This document shows, one piece after another, positions 56,400 through 64,000 of a stretch of DNA of 64,000 bases. Numbering within the stretch: position 1 is the first letter of the stretch; every line of letters begins with the position of its first letter. This stretch comes from Allorhizobium sonneratiae (GTDB lineage Bacteria > Pseudomonadota > Alphaproteobacteria > Rhizobiales > Rhizobiaceae). The stretch spans positions 141,613 to 205,612 of the forward strand of contig NZ_JAMKOJ010000007.1 of the NCBI RefSeq assembly GCF_023700755.1. The letters run 5' to 3'. A program made the translations under genes and the position numbers. Below the pieces are notes generated by a model. It searched no databases, was not told the origin of the DNA, and was given only the letters and a program-made list of their open reading frames with translations.

Positions 56400-57020
56400 T
56401 CACGTGAGAGGGATCATGACCGTGGTCTGATAGGCGGGGCGCTGTTTCAGGCGTTCATACCAGGCCGCAAGCGCTGGCAGGTCCGGGCGTTCCAGCGGCA
56501 GTTCGAACCAGGGATAGATGAAGCAGCCGAGCGGAATATCGCCCATGCCCAGGTTGGCGCCGGAAAGAAAAGGTTGATCTTCGAGAGCGGCATTGGCAAG
56601 GGCGAGCTTCTGGCCGAGCGTCTCCGTCACGGCTTTGATCTTTTCCATGTCCCGTTTTTCCGGCGCGGTGCGCACATAACCGACGATGATTTGCACCATG
56701 AGGACGGCGACCGTCCCGGAGGTCCAGTCCATCCATTTGTCCGCCCCTGCTCTTGCGGCGACAGAGGCGAATCCGAAACGCTCGCCGCCATGGGCGTCGG
56801 CAAGGTAGCGGACAATGGTGTTGGATTCCCACAAGGTCACATCGCCATCCTGCAAAACCGGAACGAGCCCGTTCGGGTTCATGGCGCGAAAGGCCGGATC
56901 GTCGACGACGCCGAAAGCACCGCCCGCATCGATCCTCTCATAGGTCAGGCCAAGCTCTTCGGCCATCCAGAGAACTTTCTTGACATTGGTGGAATTGGTG
57001 CGGCCCCAGATTTTCATCAT
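56400..57020 (-). CDS. Glutathione S-transferase family protein
   Basis: This 206-residue protein has a thioredoxin-like N-terminal domain ([23 protein letters not shown], with the Ser/Asn start typical of the GstA/YfcG-like groups). The glutathione-binding V-P-V-L and E-S-N-T-I segments ([20 protein letters not shown]) are present, and the C-terminal domain is helical. It conjugates or reduces electrophiles with glutathione. The substrate is unknown. It lies 22 bases upstream of tlpA's 3' end on the same strand. Confidence 0.92.
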   Translation of the reverse strand: MMKIWGRTNSTNVKKVLWMAEELGLTYERIDAGGAFGVVDDPAFRAMNPNGLVPVLQDGDVTLWESNTIVRYLADAHGGERFGFASVAARAGADKWMDWTSGTVAVLMVQIIVGYVRTAPEKRDMEKIKAVTETLGQKLALANAALEDQPFLSGANLGMGDIPLGCFIYPWFELPLERPDLPALAAWYERLKQRPAYQTTVMIPLT

Positions 57021-57042
57021 GATCTCGTCTCTCTATCTGAAT

Positions 57043-57705
57043 TCAAAGTGTTTTCAGTTTGGCAATCAGGCTTTTGGCGTCCTCGCTTGCCCAGGCGGCA
57101 GGCCCGTTCATCGAGGCAATCAGGCAGCCCTTGCGGTCGAGCACCAGCGTTACCGGCAGACCGAAGGCAAGGCCCTGCTTCTTCAGAGTGTTGAACGAGG
57201 CCATGCTGGCGTCGCGATAGGCGGCGAGCTTATCGATATGATAGTCCTTCAGGAAGGTTTTCGGCTTCTCGTCGCCACCCGTGTCGATATTGATGGCGAT
57301 GATGTCGAAATCCTTGTCTCCCATCGCTGCCTGCAGGCTGTTGAGGGCGGGCATTTCTTCGCGACAGGGAATGCACCAGGTGGCCCAGAGGTTGACCAGC
57401 AGGGGTTTGCCTTTGAAATCGGCCAGGGTTTTCGTGTCCCCCTTGGCGTCGGTAAAGGTCAGACCGTCGATCATGCGTGGCGGATTGGCTGCAACAAGGG
57501 CCGCCACCTCGCCATGGATCAGCGGATCGAGCGCCTTGATTTCGGCAGTGGTTGCGTGGCAGCCGCCGGAAGAGGCCTGTTCGGCCCCATTGCCAGACCC
57601 GGTCTCTTTCACGTATACCGCAACCGCGCCGGCAATCAGCCCGGCAATCGCCGCAATGATAATCAATCTGGCGGAAGGAAGCCCGAGCGGTCTCTTTTTC
57701 GTCAT
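57043..57705 (-). CDS. tlpA: TlpA-family thiol:disulfide oxidoreductase
   Basis: This is a 220-residue membrane-anchored thioredoxin facing the periplasm. A signal-anchor helix covers about residues 13-32, and the active site is W-C111-I-P-C114 in [15 protein letters not shown]. In Bradyrhizobium, TlpA is a copper-independent reductant for cytochrome oxidase maturation. A longer open frame on this strand runs through argH, but the start at [13 protein letters not shown] is the only one giving a proper TlpA. It is divergent from argH, 24 bases apart, an arrangement common in Rhizobiaceae. Confidence 0.93.
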   Translation of the reverse strand: MTKKRPLGLPSARLIIIAAIAGLIAGAVAVYVKETGSGNGAEQASSGGCHATTAEIKALDPLIHGEVAALVAANPPRMIDGLTFTDAKGDTKTLADFKGKPLLVNLWATWCIPCREEMPALNSLQAAMGDKDFDIIAINIDTGGDEKPKTFLKDYHIDKLAAYRDASMASFNTLKKQGLAFGLPVTLVLDRKGCLIASMNGPAAWASEDAKSLIAKLKTL

Positions 57706-57729
57706 CGACGTCTCCAGGATTTTGTCGCC

Positions 57730-59133
57730 ATGGCTGAGGAAATGAAGAACGAAACCTCCTCCAACCAGATGTGGGGCGGTCGATTCGCTTCCGGCCCGGC
57801 CGCCATCATGGAGGAGATAAACGCCTCCATCGATTTCGACAAGAAGCTCTATGCGCAGGACATTCGCGGTTCGATTGCCCATGCCACCATGCTGGCCCAT
57901 CAAGGCATTATTTCGCCTGAGGATAAAGATAAAATTGTCGCGGGGCTGAAAACCATCCAGACGGAGATCGAGGAAGGCCGCTTCACCTTCTCGCGCAAGC
58001 TCGAAGACATTCACATGAATATCGAAGCCCGTCTGGCCGAGATGATCGGCCCGGCGGCAGGACGCCTGCATACCGCCCGCTCGCGCAACGATCAGGTGGC
58101 GCTGGATTTCCGCCTCTGGGTCAAGGAGGAGCTGCAGAAGGCCGAAAGTCTGCTGAGCGATCTGATCACCGCCTTTCTCGACCGGGCCGAAGAGCATGCC
58201 GACAGCGTCATGCCGGGCTTTACCCATCTGCAGACCGCCCAGCCGGTCACCTTCGGCCATCATTGCCTTGCCTATGTGGAAATGTTCGGGCGGGATCGCC
58301 AGCGCGTGCGCCATGCCATCGAGCATCTCGATGAATGCCCGATCGGCGCGGCGGCGCTGGCCGGAACCGGCTATGCCATCGACCGGCATATGACGGCCAG
58401 GGCGCTCGGCTTCCGCGAACCGACCCGCAATTCCATCGATACCGTCTCCGACCGCGATTTTGCGCTGGAATTTCTCTCGATCTCGGCCATCTGCGCCACC
58501 CATCTGTCGCGGCTTGCCGAAGAGATCGTCATCTGGTCGACGCCGCAATTCGGTTTCATCCGCCTGTCGGATGCCTTTTCCACCGGCTCCTCGATCATGC
58601 CGCAGAAGAAAAATCCGGACGCCGCCGAGCTGGTGCGGGCCAAGACCGGCCGGATCAATGGCTCGCTGATTGCCCTTTTGACCGTGATGAAGGGCCTGCC
58701 GCTTGCCTATTCCAAGGACATGCAGGAAGACAAGGAACAGGTCTTCGACGCTGCCGAAAGCCTCGAACTGGCGCTGGCGGCCATGACCGGCATGATCCGC
58801 GATCTCACCGTACGCACCGAGCGTATGCGTGCTGCCGCCGGCAGCGGCTATTCCACCGCCACCGATCTTGCCGACTGGCTGGTGCGTGAGGCAGGCCTGC
58901 CTTTCCGCGACGCCCATCACGTGACGGGCCGTGCCGTGGCGCTGGCCGAAGACAAGGGCTGCGATCTTGCCGATCTGACCCTTGAAGACTTGCAGGCGAT
59001 CCATTCCGCCATCACCGAGGACATTTATTCGGTGTTGACCGTCGATGCCTCCGTCGCCAGCCGCAAGAGCTATGGCGGCACCGCACCGGACGAGGTGAAA
59101 AAGCAGATCAAATGGTGGCGTGCACGCAACTGA
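57730..59133 (+). CDS. argH: Argininosuccinate lyase
   Basis: ArgH splits argininosuccinate into arginine and fumarate, the last step of arginine synthesis. The family signature [13 protein letters not shown] (about residue 288) carries the catalytic serine loop. [20 protein letters not shown] is the standard N-terminus, and [14 protein letters not shown] holds the general-base region. The 467-residue form from [11 protein letters not shown] is normal; the open frame extends much further upstream but without similarity. It is followed by lptM and lysA on the same strand. Confidence 0.96.
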   Translation: MAEEMKNETSSNQMWGGRFASGPAAIMEEINASIDFDKKLYAQDIRGSIAHATMLAHQGIISPEDKDKIVAGLKTIQTEIEEGRFTFSRKLEDIHMNIEARLAEMIGPAAGRLHTARSRNDQVALDFRLWVKEELQKAESLLSDLITAFLDRAEEHADSVMPGFTHLQTAQPVTFGHHCLAYVEMFGRDRQRVRHAIEHLDECPIGAAALAGTGYAIDRHMTARALGFREPTRNSIDTVSDRDFALEFLSISAICATHLSRLAEEIVIWSTPQFGFIRLSDAFSTGSSIMPQKKNPDAAELVRAKTGRINGSLIALLTVMKGLPLAYSKDMQEDKEQVFDAAESLELALAAMTGMIRDLTVRTERMRAAAGSGYSTATDLADWLVREAGLPFRDAHHVTGRAVALAEDKGCDLADLTLEDLQAIHSAITEDIYSVLTVDASVASRKSYGGTAPDEVKKQIKWWRARN

Positions 59134-59259
59134 TCTCCTGTCATGTCGCGTCCCGTGGTTTTGATCACGGGCCGGCATGGATCGATCACAAAAATCAGGG
59201 TGCACAGACAGCCGGTTTTTGGGTAGGAGAGAATGAAGAGTTTTGCCGGACAGGATAAA

Positions 59260-59442
59260 ATGACCGCTTCAAATGTGAGAGTGATGATTTCCGCCGTCGT
59301 TCTGGTCTCGGTCGGTCTTGGCCTGTCCGGGTGTGGCCGCAAGGGTGAGCTTGATCCGCCAAGCCCGGCGGCAGCCCCGCAGGGGCAGGCAGGCACGGCC
59401 AAACCGGCCCAAAAACATTTTCTCCTCGATCCGCTGCTTTGA
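59260..59442 (+). CDS. lptM: LptM-like small lipoprotein
   Basis: This 60-residue lipoprotein has lipobox GLSGC and then GRKGELDPPSP, the hallmark of the LptM/YifL family, which assists oxidative maturation of the LPS translocon LptD. A short Pro/Ala/Gln-rich tail follows. The gene lies between argH and lysA, its conserved place in proteobacteria. I chose the ATG of MTASNVRVMISAV; another ATG nine codons upstream is possible. lysA begins 12 bases after its stop. Confidence 0.88.
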   Translation: MTASNVRVMISAVVLVSVGLGLSGCGRKGELDPPSPAAAPQGQAGTAKPAQKHFLLDPLL

Positions 59443-59454
59443 CGGGGCCTTTTC

Positions 59455-60735
59455 GTGAATCATTTCCAGTATCGTGACGGCGTGCTCCACGCCGAAGATG
59501 TGTCGGTGGCCGAGATTGCCAGGGCTGTTGGCACACCGTTTTACTGCTATTCCACCGCAACGCTGACCCGCCATTATCAGGTCTTTGCCGAGGCGCTGTC
59601 CGGCCTGGATGCGCTGGTCTGCTATGCGGTGAAGGCCAATTCCAATCAGGCAGTGCTGAAAACGCTGGCAAGGCTCGGCGCCGGTGCCGATGCGGTGTCG
59701 GAAGGCGAGGTGCGCCGGGCGCTTGAGGCGGGCATTCCGGCCAGCCGCATCGTGTTTTCCGGTGTTGGCAAGACGCCGCAGGAAATGGATTTTGCGCTTG
59801 AAGCGGGTATTTACTGCTTCAATGTCGAATCCGAGCCGGAGCTGGAAGTTCTGAACCAGCGGGCTTTGAAAGCGGGTAAAAAGGCGCGCGTTTCCTTTCG
59901 CATCAATCCCGATGTCGATGCCCGCACCCATGCGAAAATTTCCACCGGCAAGAAGGAAAACAAGTTCGGTATTTCCTTCAAGCGTGCCCGTGCCGTCTAT
60001 GCCCGCGCGGCCGAGTTGAAGGGTATCGAGGCCTGCGGCATCGATATGCATATCGGCAGCCAGATCACCGAGCTTCAGCCTTTTGCCGATGCTTTCCGGC
60101 TGATGCGCGAACTGGTCGAGACCCTGCGCGCGGATGGACACCGGATCGATCACGTCGATGTCGGCGGCGGTCTTGGCATTCCCTATAAGAGCGACAACAG
60201 CCCGCCGCCGGAACCTGCCGCCTATGCGGCGGTTCTCAAGGAGCAGCTTGGCGGTCTCGGCTGCCGTGTCGTGGCGGAGCCCGGACGTCTGATTGTCGGC
60301 AATGCCGGTATTCTGGTCACGGAAGTGATTTACGTGAAGGATGGCGGCGAGAAGCGTTTCGTCATCGTCGATGCGGCGATGAACGATCTGATCCGCCCGA
60401 CGCTCTATGAAGCCTATCACGATCTGCGCCCGGTTGAGCTGGCCACAGCAGAGACGCCACGGATCAAGGCGGATGTTGTCGGTCCCGTATGCGAAACCGG
60501 CGATTATCTGGCGCTCGACCGGGAGATGGCCGAGCCGAAGCCCGGCGATCTTCTCGCCATCGGGTCCGCCGGTGCCTATGGTGCAACGCAATCGTCCAGC
60601 TACAATACCCGCCGTCTCGTGCCGGAAGTGCTGGTCAAGGAGGCTGATTTCCATGTCATCCGTCCGCGCCAGACGTATGAAGAGCTGATCGGGCTCGATA
60701 AAATTCCGGACTGGCTGAACGATCAGGCTGGATAA
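59455..60735 (+). CDS. lysA: Diaminopimelate decarboxylase
   Basis: LysA decarboxylates meso-diaminopimelate to lysine, the last step of the pathway. It is a fold-III PLP enzyme with K60 in CYAVKANSNQ, the histidine of DMHIGSQITEL, and VDVGGGLGIPY. GPVCETGDYLA near residue 344 carries the active-site cysteine. It starts with GTG (MNHFQYRDGVLH), giving 426 residues. It follows lptM closely and precedes the TIGR02302 gene by 122 bases. Confidence 0.96.
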   Translation: MNHFQYRDGVLHAEDVSVAEIARAVGTPFYCYSTATLTRHYQVFAEALSGLDALVCYAVKANSNQAVLKTLARLGAGADAVSEGEVRRALEAGIPASRIVFSGVGKTPQEMDFALEAGIYCFNVESEPELEVLNQRALKAGKKARVSFRINPDVDARTHAKISTGKKENKFGISFKRARAVYARAAELKGIEACGIDMHIGSQITELQPFADAFRLMRELVETLRADGHRIDHVDVGGGLGIPYKSDNSPPPEPAAYAAVLKEQLGGLGCRVVAEPGRLIVGNAGILVTEVIYVKDGGEKRFVIVDAAMNDLIRPTLYEAYHDLRPVELATAETPRIKADVVGPVCETGDYLALDREMAEPKPGDLLAIGSAGAYGATQSSSYNTRRLVPEVLVKEADFHVIRPRQTYEELIGLDKIPDWLNDQAG

Positions 60736-60857
60736 TGCAGCCTTCCCCTCGTCTTCGCCATAAAGAATGCTATCCTGACCGGTAAGGATCACCGATCCGT
60801 GAAGCGGCAGTGAGCAGCCCGACCGGCGCAAGACCGGAAAGGATGCGGAGAGGATGC

Positions 60858-63467
60858 ATGGCCTTGCCCGGCAGGAAACAGGATGAGCAGAACAAGGGCG
60901 GGACGGAGCGCGCGCTCAACCGTCGTATAAGCGTCAACCGCGTTCTGGCGCAGCTGGTTCTTCTCAGCGAAAGTCTGGCCCCGCTTCTGCTCTGGCCCTT
61001 GAGCCTTGCGGCTGTTTTCCTTTCCCTTGCCTGGTTCGGCCTGTTTCGCGAGATGCCTGCGCTTATGCGCTGGCCTGTGGTTTTCTGTCTGGTTTTCGGC
61101 TTTGTCGCTTCGCTCCTGCCGTTATTGAGACTGCGCTTTCCAACGACATCGGCCGCCGACCGTATGCTGGAAGAGCGCAATCGTCTGCCACATCAACCTG
61201 TTCTGGCGCAGACGGATCCGCTGGCACTGGACACGCCCTTTGCCAGAGCGCTTTATGCCGAGCACCGGCGGCGTATGGCGGAGACGATTTCCAGGCTCGA
61301 TCCGGGTTTTCCAAGGCCGGATATTGCCCGTTTTGACCGGATGGGGTTGCGCGCCATACCGGCGCTGATGCTGGCGGTGGCCTTTGCCTATTCCGGCTCG
61401 AACGGGGCGGGTGAGATCGCCGATGCCCTGCGCTTTGACCGTGTCAGCGCTGATCAGCCGGGGCTGCGGCTCGACGCCTGGATCACGCCGCCCGCCTATA
61501 CGGGCCGTGCGCCGATTTTCCTGACAGGTACACAAGGGGTGGGAGCGCAAGGGGCGGGAACGCAAGGCGAAAGCGCTGCATCGCTTTCTGTGCCGTTCAA
61601 ATCGCAATTGACAATCCGCGTCAGTGGCAGTGTCGAAGATGCGGATGCTGCCTACAGACTGGACTCCAGCGGCAAGACAGTGGCCTTTCAATCGCCGCAA
61701 AAGCAGGATGCACAGGAGAATGAGGGGCAAAGTCTGGCGCTGACGCTCGCCGAAAGCGGCAGGCTGACGGTCGGCAAACGGCAGTGGGCCGTGACGGTCG
61801 TGCCCGACAGGCCGCCGGTGATCGCCTTTGACGGCAAGCCGAAAGCGACGGTCAACGGCGCGCTGGAGATCGGCTTTACCGCAAGCGACGATTACGGCCT
61901 GCAGGAGGCCCATGCCGAAATCGTGCCTGTCGATGCGGATGCCAATGCCAAGCCGCTTTATCCGTTGCCGGACTACCGGCTCGATCTGCCGGGCCATAAT
62001 GAAAAGAAGGTCAAGGCCGTTACCAGCCGCAATCTCTCCGACAGTCCCTGGGCGGGCCAAAAGGTGCGCATCACCCTCGTGGCCAAGGACGGGCTTGGGC
62101 AGGAGGGACGCAGTGCGCCGGTCGAGATGATCATGCCGAGCCGCAATTTCGTCGAGCCGCTGGCGGCAGCGGTGGCGGAGGAGCGGCAGGTTTTTGCCCG
62201 CGATACACGGCAGTTGCCGCGCGCCATTGCACTGAACGAGGCTTTGACGCTCAGGGCCGATGAAACCATCCCCAATCTGTCCCATTACCTGTTGATCACC
62301 TCGGCGCGGATGCGGATGAAGCTTGCCCGCAACACGGATGATCTCAAGGACACGGCCGATTATCTCTGGCAGATTGCCCTTGGCATCGATGGCGGAGAAC
62401 TGGCCGAGGCCGAGCAGAAACTCGCGCAGGCGCAGAAGGATCTCTCAGATGCTCTCAACCGCAATGCGTCGGATGCGGAGATCAAGCAGCGCATGGATGC
62501 TTTGCGCAAGGCGATGCAGGACTATCTGAAGGCGCTTGCTGCCCGCCAACCGCCGCAAAACAGCCAGCAGGCCGAGCGCAATGCGCAAAACCGGGTGTTG
62601 AGTGAGCAGGACCTGAAGACGATGATGGACCAGATTGAAAATCTGGCCCGCTCCGGCAACAAGGATGCCGCGCAGCAGATGTTGTCGCAATTGCAGCGGC
62701 TGATGAACAATCTGCAGACCGGACGTCCGAGTCCGCCCTCACCGGAAGAGCAAAGGCAGGCCCGGGAAACCCGACAGCAGATGGAAAAGCTGGGCCGGAT
62801 CATGCGCGATCAGCAGAAGCTGATGGATGAGACCTTCAAGCTCGATCAGGCCTTGCAGGACCGGATGCAGATGAATGATGGCCTGGATCATGATGGCATG
62901 GACGGGCTTGATCCCGACCAGCAGCAGGATCCCGGTTCCGGGGCTAAAAAACAGCCATCGCCGGGCGACGGGATGAGCGATGAGCAATTGCGCGAGGCGC
63001 TGAAAGGCTTGCGCGAGCGGCAGGATCAATTGGGCAAGCAGTTGGGCGAGGTGCAAAAGGGCCTTGGCAAGCTCGGTATCGATCCCGGCCAGAAATTTGG
63101 CGATGCGGGCAAGGAAATGGGGCGTGCGGGTCGCTCCCTCGGTGAGGGAGATGGAGAGGGCGCTGTGCAATCGCAGGGACGGGCACTGGAAGCCTTGCGG
63201 CAAGGCGCAAGAGAGATGATGAACCGGATGATGCAGGCTATGCGCGGCAGTCAGGGCCAGCCGGGTGGCAATCAGGCCGGGCGGGACCCTCTTGGTCGTC
63301 CGCGGCCCAATTCCGGCCCTGAAACCGGTGAAGAGGTCAAGATCCCTGATAATATCGATGTACAGCGGGCCCGCGAGATTCTCGACGCCATCCGGGAAAA
63401 GCTGGGTGATCAGGCAAGTCCCGAGGAAGAGCGCCGCTATCTGGAGCGGCTGCTCGATCTGCAGTAA
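60858..63467 (+). CDS. TIGR02302 (DUF4175) family membrane protein
   Basis: This large protein of unknown function (869 residues from the chosen ATG, MALPGRKQDEQNKG) is found across alphaproteobacteria after lysA. Hydrophobic helices lie at about residues 33-55 and 70-90, with another near 170-190. A large extracytoplasmic beta-rich part (about 200-440) follows. The C-terminal half is glutamine/methionine-rich coiled coil (for example MEKLGRIMRDQQKLMDE) with glycine-rich linkers. AGAGG lies six bases before the ATG. Its membrane-plus-coil layout suggests an envelope scaffold, but this is inference. Confidence 0.88.
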   Translation: MALPGRKQDEQNKGGTERALNRRISVNRVLAQLVLLSESLAPLLLWPLSLAAVFLSLAWFGLFREMPALMRWPVVFCLVFGFVASLLPLLRLRFPTTSAADRMLEERNRLPHQPVLAQTDPLALDTPFARALYAEHRRRMAETISRLDPGFPRPDIARFDRMGLRAIPALMLAVAFAYSGSNGAGEIADALRFDRVSADQPGLRLDAWITPPAYTGRAPIFLTGTQGVGAQGAGTQGESAASLSVPFKSQLTIRVSGSVEDADAAYRLDSSGKTVAFQSPQKQDAQENEGQSLALTLAESGRLTVGKRQWAVTVVPDRPPVIAFDGKPKATVNGALEIGFTASDDYGLQEAHAEIVPVDADANAKPLYPLPDYRLDLPGHNEKKVKAVTSRNLSDSPWAGQKVRITLVAKDGLGQEGRSAPVEMIMPSRNFVEPLAAAVAEERQVFARDTRQLPRAIALNEALTLRADETIPNLSHYLLITSARMRMKLARNTDDLKDTADYLWQIALGIDGGELAEAEQKLAQAQKDLSDALNRNASDAEIKQRMDALRKAMQDYLKALAARQPPQNSQQAERNAQNRVLSEQDLKTMMDQIENLARSGNKDAAQQMLSQLQRLMNNLQTGRPSPPSPEEQRQARETRQQMEKLGRIMRDQQKLMDETFKLDQALQDRMQMNDGLDHDGMDGLDPDQQQDPGSGAKKQPSPGDGMSDEQLREALKGLRERQDQLGKQLGEVQKGLGKLGIDPGQKFGDAGKEMGRAGRSLGEGDGEGAVQSQGRALEALRQGAREMMNRMMQAMRGSQGQPGGNQAGRDPLGRPRPNSGPETGEEVKIPDNIDVQRAREILDAIREKLGDQASPEEERRYLERLLDLQ

Positions 63468-63499
63468 GATCGTTGAATGGTTGAGATCCTCTTGCCCTT

Positions 63500-63536
63500 A
63501 GAGTCTGTCAGGTTCAGATTGAACCAGACAGACTCT
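63500..63536 (+). other. Stem-loop after the TIGR02302 gene
   Basis: AGAGTCTGTC (63500-63509) and GACAGACTCT (63527-63536) pair perfectly, extended inward by GGTTC and GAACC. There is no T-run, so it is either a repeat part or a weak transcript end. It abuts the dispersed repeat. Confidence 0.6.
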
Positions 63537-63639
63537 ACAGCGCCGTGCGCCATATATGGCGCACAAAGGTCGCTGTAGCACTTTTAATTTGCTGCATAAT
63601 TTTATCCTTAAATCGATTCCGATTTAAGGAATTATGCAG
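63536..63639. repeat. Dispersed intergenic repeat, best-preserved copy
   Basis: Two hairpins are seen. The first is CTACAGCG ... CGCTGTAG around the perfect palindrome GTGCGCCATATATGGCGCAC (63545-63564). The second has arms CTGCATAATT ... CCTTAAATCG and CGATTTAAGGAATTATGCAG (63592-63639). Related copies lie at 22151, 35418, 47521 and, in part, 54937. A TTTGTC ... GACAAACTC segment follows to about 63704. Confidence 0.8.
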
Positions 63640-63711
63640 TACCATTCTTTGTTTTCGTTTGTCTTTGCGGGAAAACCGGTAACCACTTTTCCCTGACAAA
63701 CTCTCGTGGTC

Positions 63712-63765
63712 TGATCGTAACATTTGCTACCGATTGCTGCACCGTTGAGTGCCAATGTTACGATC
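63712..63765. repeat. 13-bp inverted repeat
   Basis: TGATCGTAACATT (63712-63724) and AATGTTACGATCA (63753-63765) are exact complements with 28 bases between. Its purpose is unknown; it may be an operator or part of a longer repeat element. Confidence 0.7.
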
Positions 63766-63808
63766 ATAAAGACCGCTCGCTATCACTATGTTTCTATTGG
63801 ATTTTTAA

Positions 63809-63863
63809 GAATTTGACATTTGATCTCAGAGGGTGCCGCAAATGGGTATCAAATGTCAAATTC
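63809..63863 (-). terminator. 16-bp inverted repeat, possible terminator of the response-regulator gene
   Basis: GAATTTGACATTTGAT (63809-63824) and ATCAAATGTCAAATTC (63848-63863) are perfect complements with a 23-base loop. It begins seven bases beyond the stop codon at 63870. On the minus strand it is followed by TTAAAAAT, only weakly T-rich, so the terminator role is likely but not certain. Confidence 0.55.
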
Positions 63864-63869
63864 AATCCA

Positions 63870-64000
63870 CTAGGAGGCGAGCGCGACGGCCACGGCCCTG
63901 CGGATATCGGGCAGGGCAAAGGGTTTGGCCACGACATCGATGACCTTTTCCATCAGGTCCTCGGCGCGTTCGCGCTGTTCGGCATAGCCGGTCATCAGCA
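63870..64000 (-). CDS. Response-regulator receiver domain, C-terminal end (partial)
   Basis: Only the last 43 codons are in the window; the gene continues past the right edge. LMTGYAEQRER holds the switch threonine region, and VIDVVAKPFALPDIRRAVAVALAS holds the conserved K-P-F and last helix of a receiver domain. The stop follows at once, so it is either a single-domain regulator or a receiver at the end of a hybrid kinase. The partner cannot be seen. Confidence 0.85.
   Translation of the reverse strand, partial: LMTGYAEQRERAEDLMEKVIDVVAKPFALPDIRRAVAVALAS

Noticed and set aside
57043..59205. A 720-codon minus-strand frame running through argH into tlpA
   Set aside because: Only its last 220 codons are a real gene (tlpA). 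The upstream part lies antisense to argH and lacks any family resemblance.

Overview
The window is a chromosomal segment of an alphaproteobacterium of the order Rhizobiales, most likely family Rhizobiaceae (Rhizobium / Agrobacterium / Sinorhizobium relatives). The pointers are the che operon layout with cheS and cheT, the VisN/VisR pair after fliF, the SAM-II riboswitch in front of metA, the ALA-synthase form of hemA, the hemCD-mic60-hemY block, CtrA-type TTAA-N7-TTAA boxes and rhizobial mosaic intergenic repeats. No insertion sequence, prophage, plasmid gene or CRISPR array is visible. The genes are tightly packed and almost all are housekeeping or motility genes.

Region by region. 1-3.5 kb: sdhCDAB (minus strand), succinate dehydrogenase. 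3.7-7.6 kb: a small secreted protein under a CtrA-like box, then a minus-strand run tsaD-gpsA-YciI-EVE-methyltransferase. 7.6-13.8 kb: hemC-hemD-mic60-hemY, followed by a TerB-like protein and a glutamine amidotransferase. 13.8-17.7 kb: MFS transporter, YggT/DUF167 pair, ppa, a GNAT acetyltransferase and an isolated cheW. 17.9-24.6 kb: tamA-tamB outer-membrane assembly system with an upstream glycine-zipper lipoprotein. 25-31 kb: hemA, a class C serine hydrolase, dxr, a TetR regulator divergent from a darcynin-like gene, and galM. 31-35.4 kb: metA with its SAM-II riboswitch, rpsU, a thiamine pyrophosphokinase and an ABC-F ATPase.

36.2-49.6 kb is the chemotaxis and motility island: a soluble globin-coupled receptor (icpA-like), cheS-cheY1-cheA-cheW-cheR-cheB-cheY2-cheD, cheT, fliF, visN and visR. 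The che genes from cheS to cheD overlap or nearly touch and form one operon. A terminator separates the receptor from cheS, and another closes fliF. The usual next genes (flhB, fliG, fliN, fliM, motA) are not here; an AI-2E-family transporter follows instead. 51-64 kb: tRNA-Arg(CCU), an M20 amidohydrolase, a D,D-carboxypeptidase, a His-rich CobW-type GTPase, a DnaA-domain-IV-like regulator overlapping a DUF6456 gene, a glutathione transferase, tlpA divergent from argH-lptM-lysA, the large TIGR02302 membrane protein, and the 3' end of a response-regulator gene running off the edge.

No clearly unprecedented system is present. The points most worth following are the DnaA-domain-IV/DUF6456 pair, CheT as a CheZ-like phosphatase, the globin-type receptor lacking its proximal histidine, the (His-Asp)n CobW protein encoded by a perfect hexanucleotide repeat, a 44-residue membrane protein, the CtrA and FNR-type boxes, and at least five copies of one dispersed intergenic repeat, one lying between tamA and tamB. 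All calls come from reading the sequence; no database search was run.
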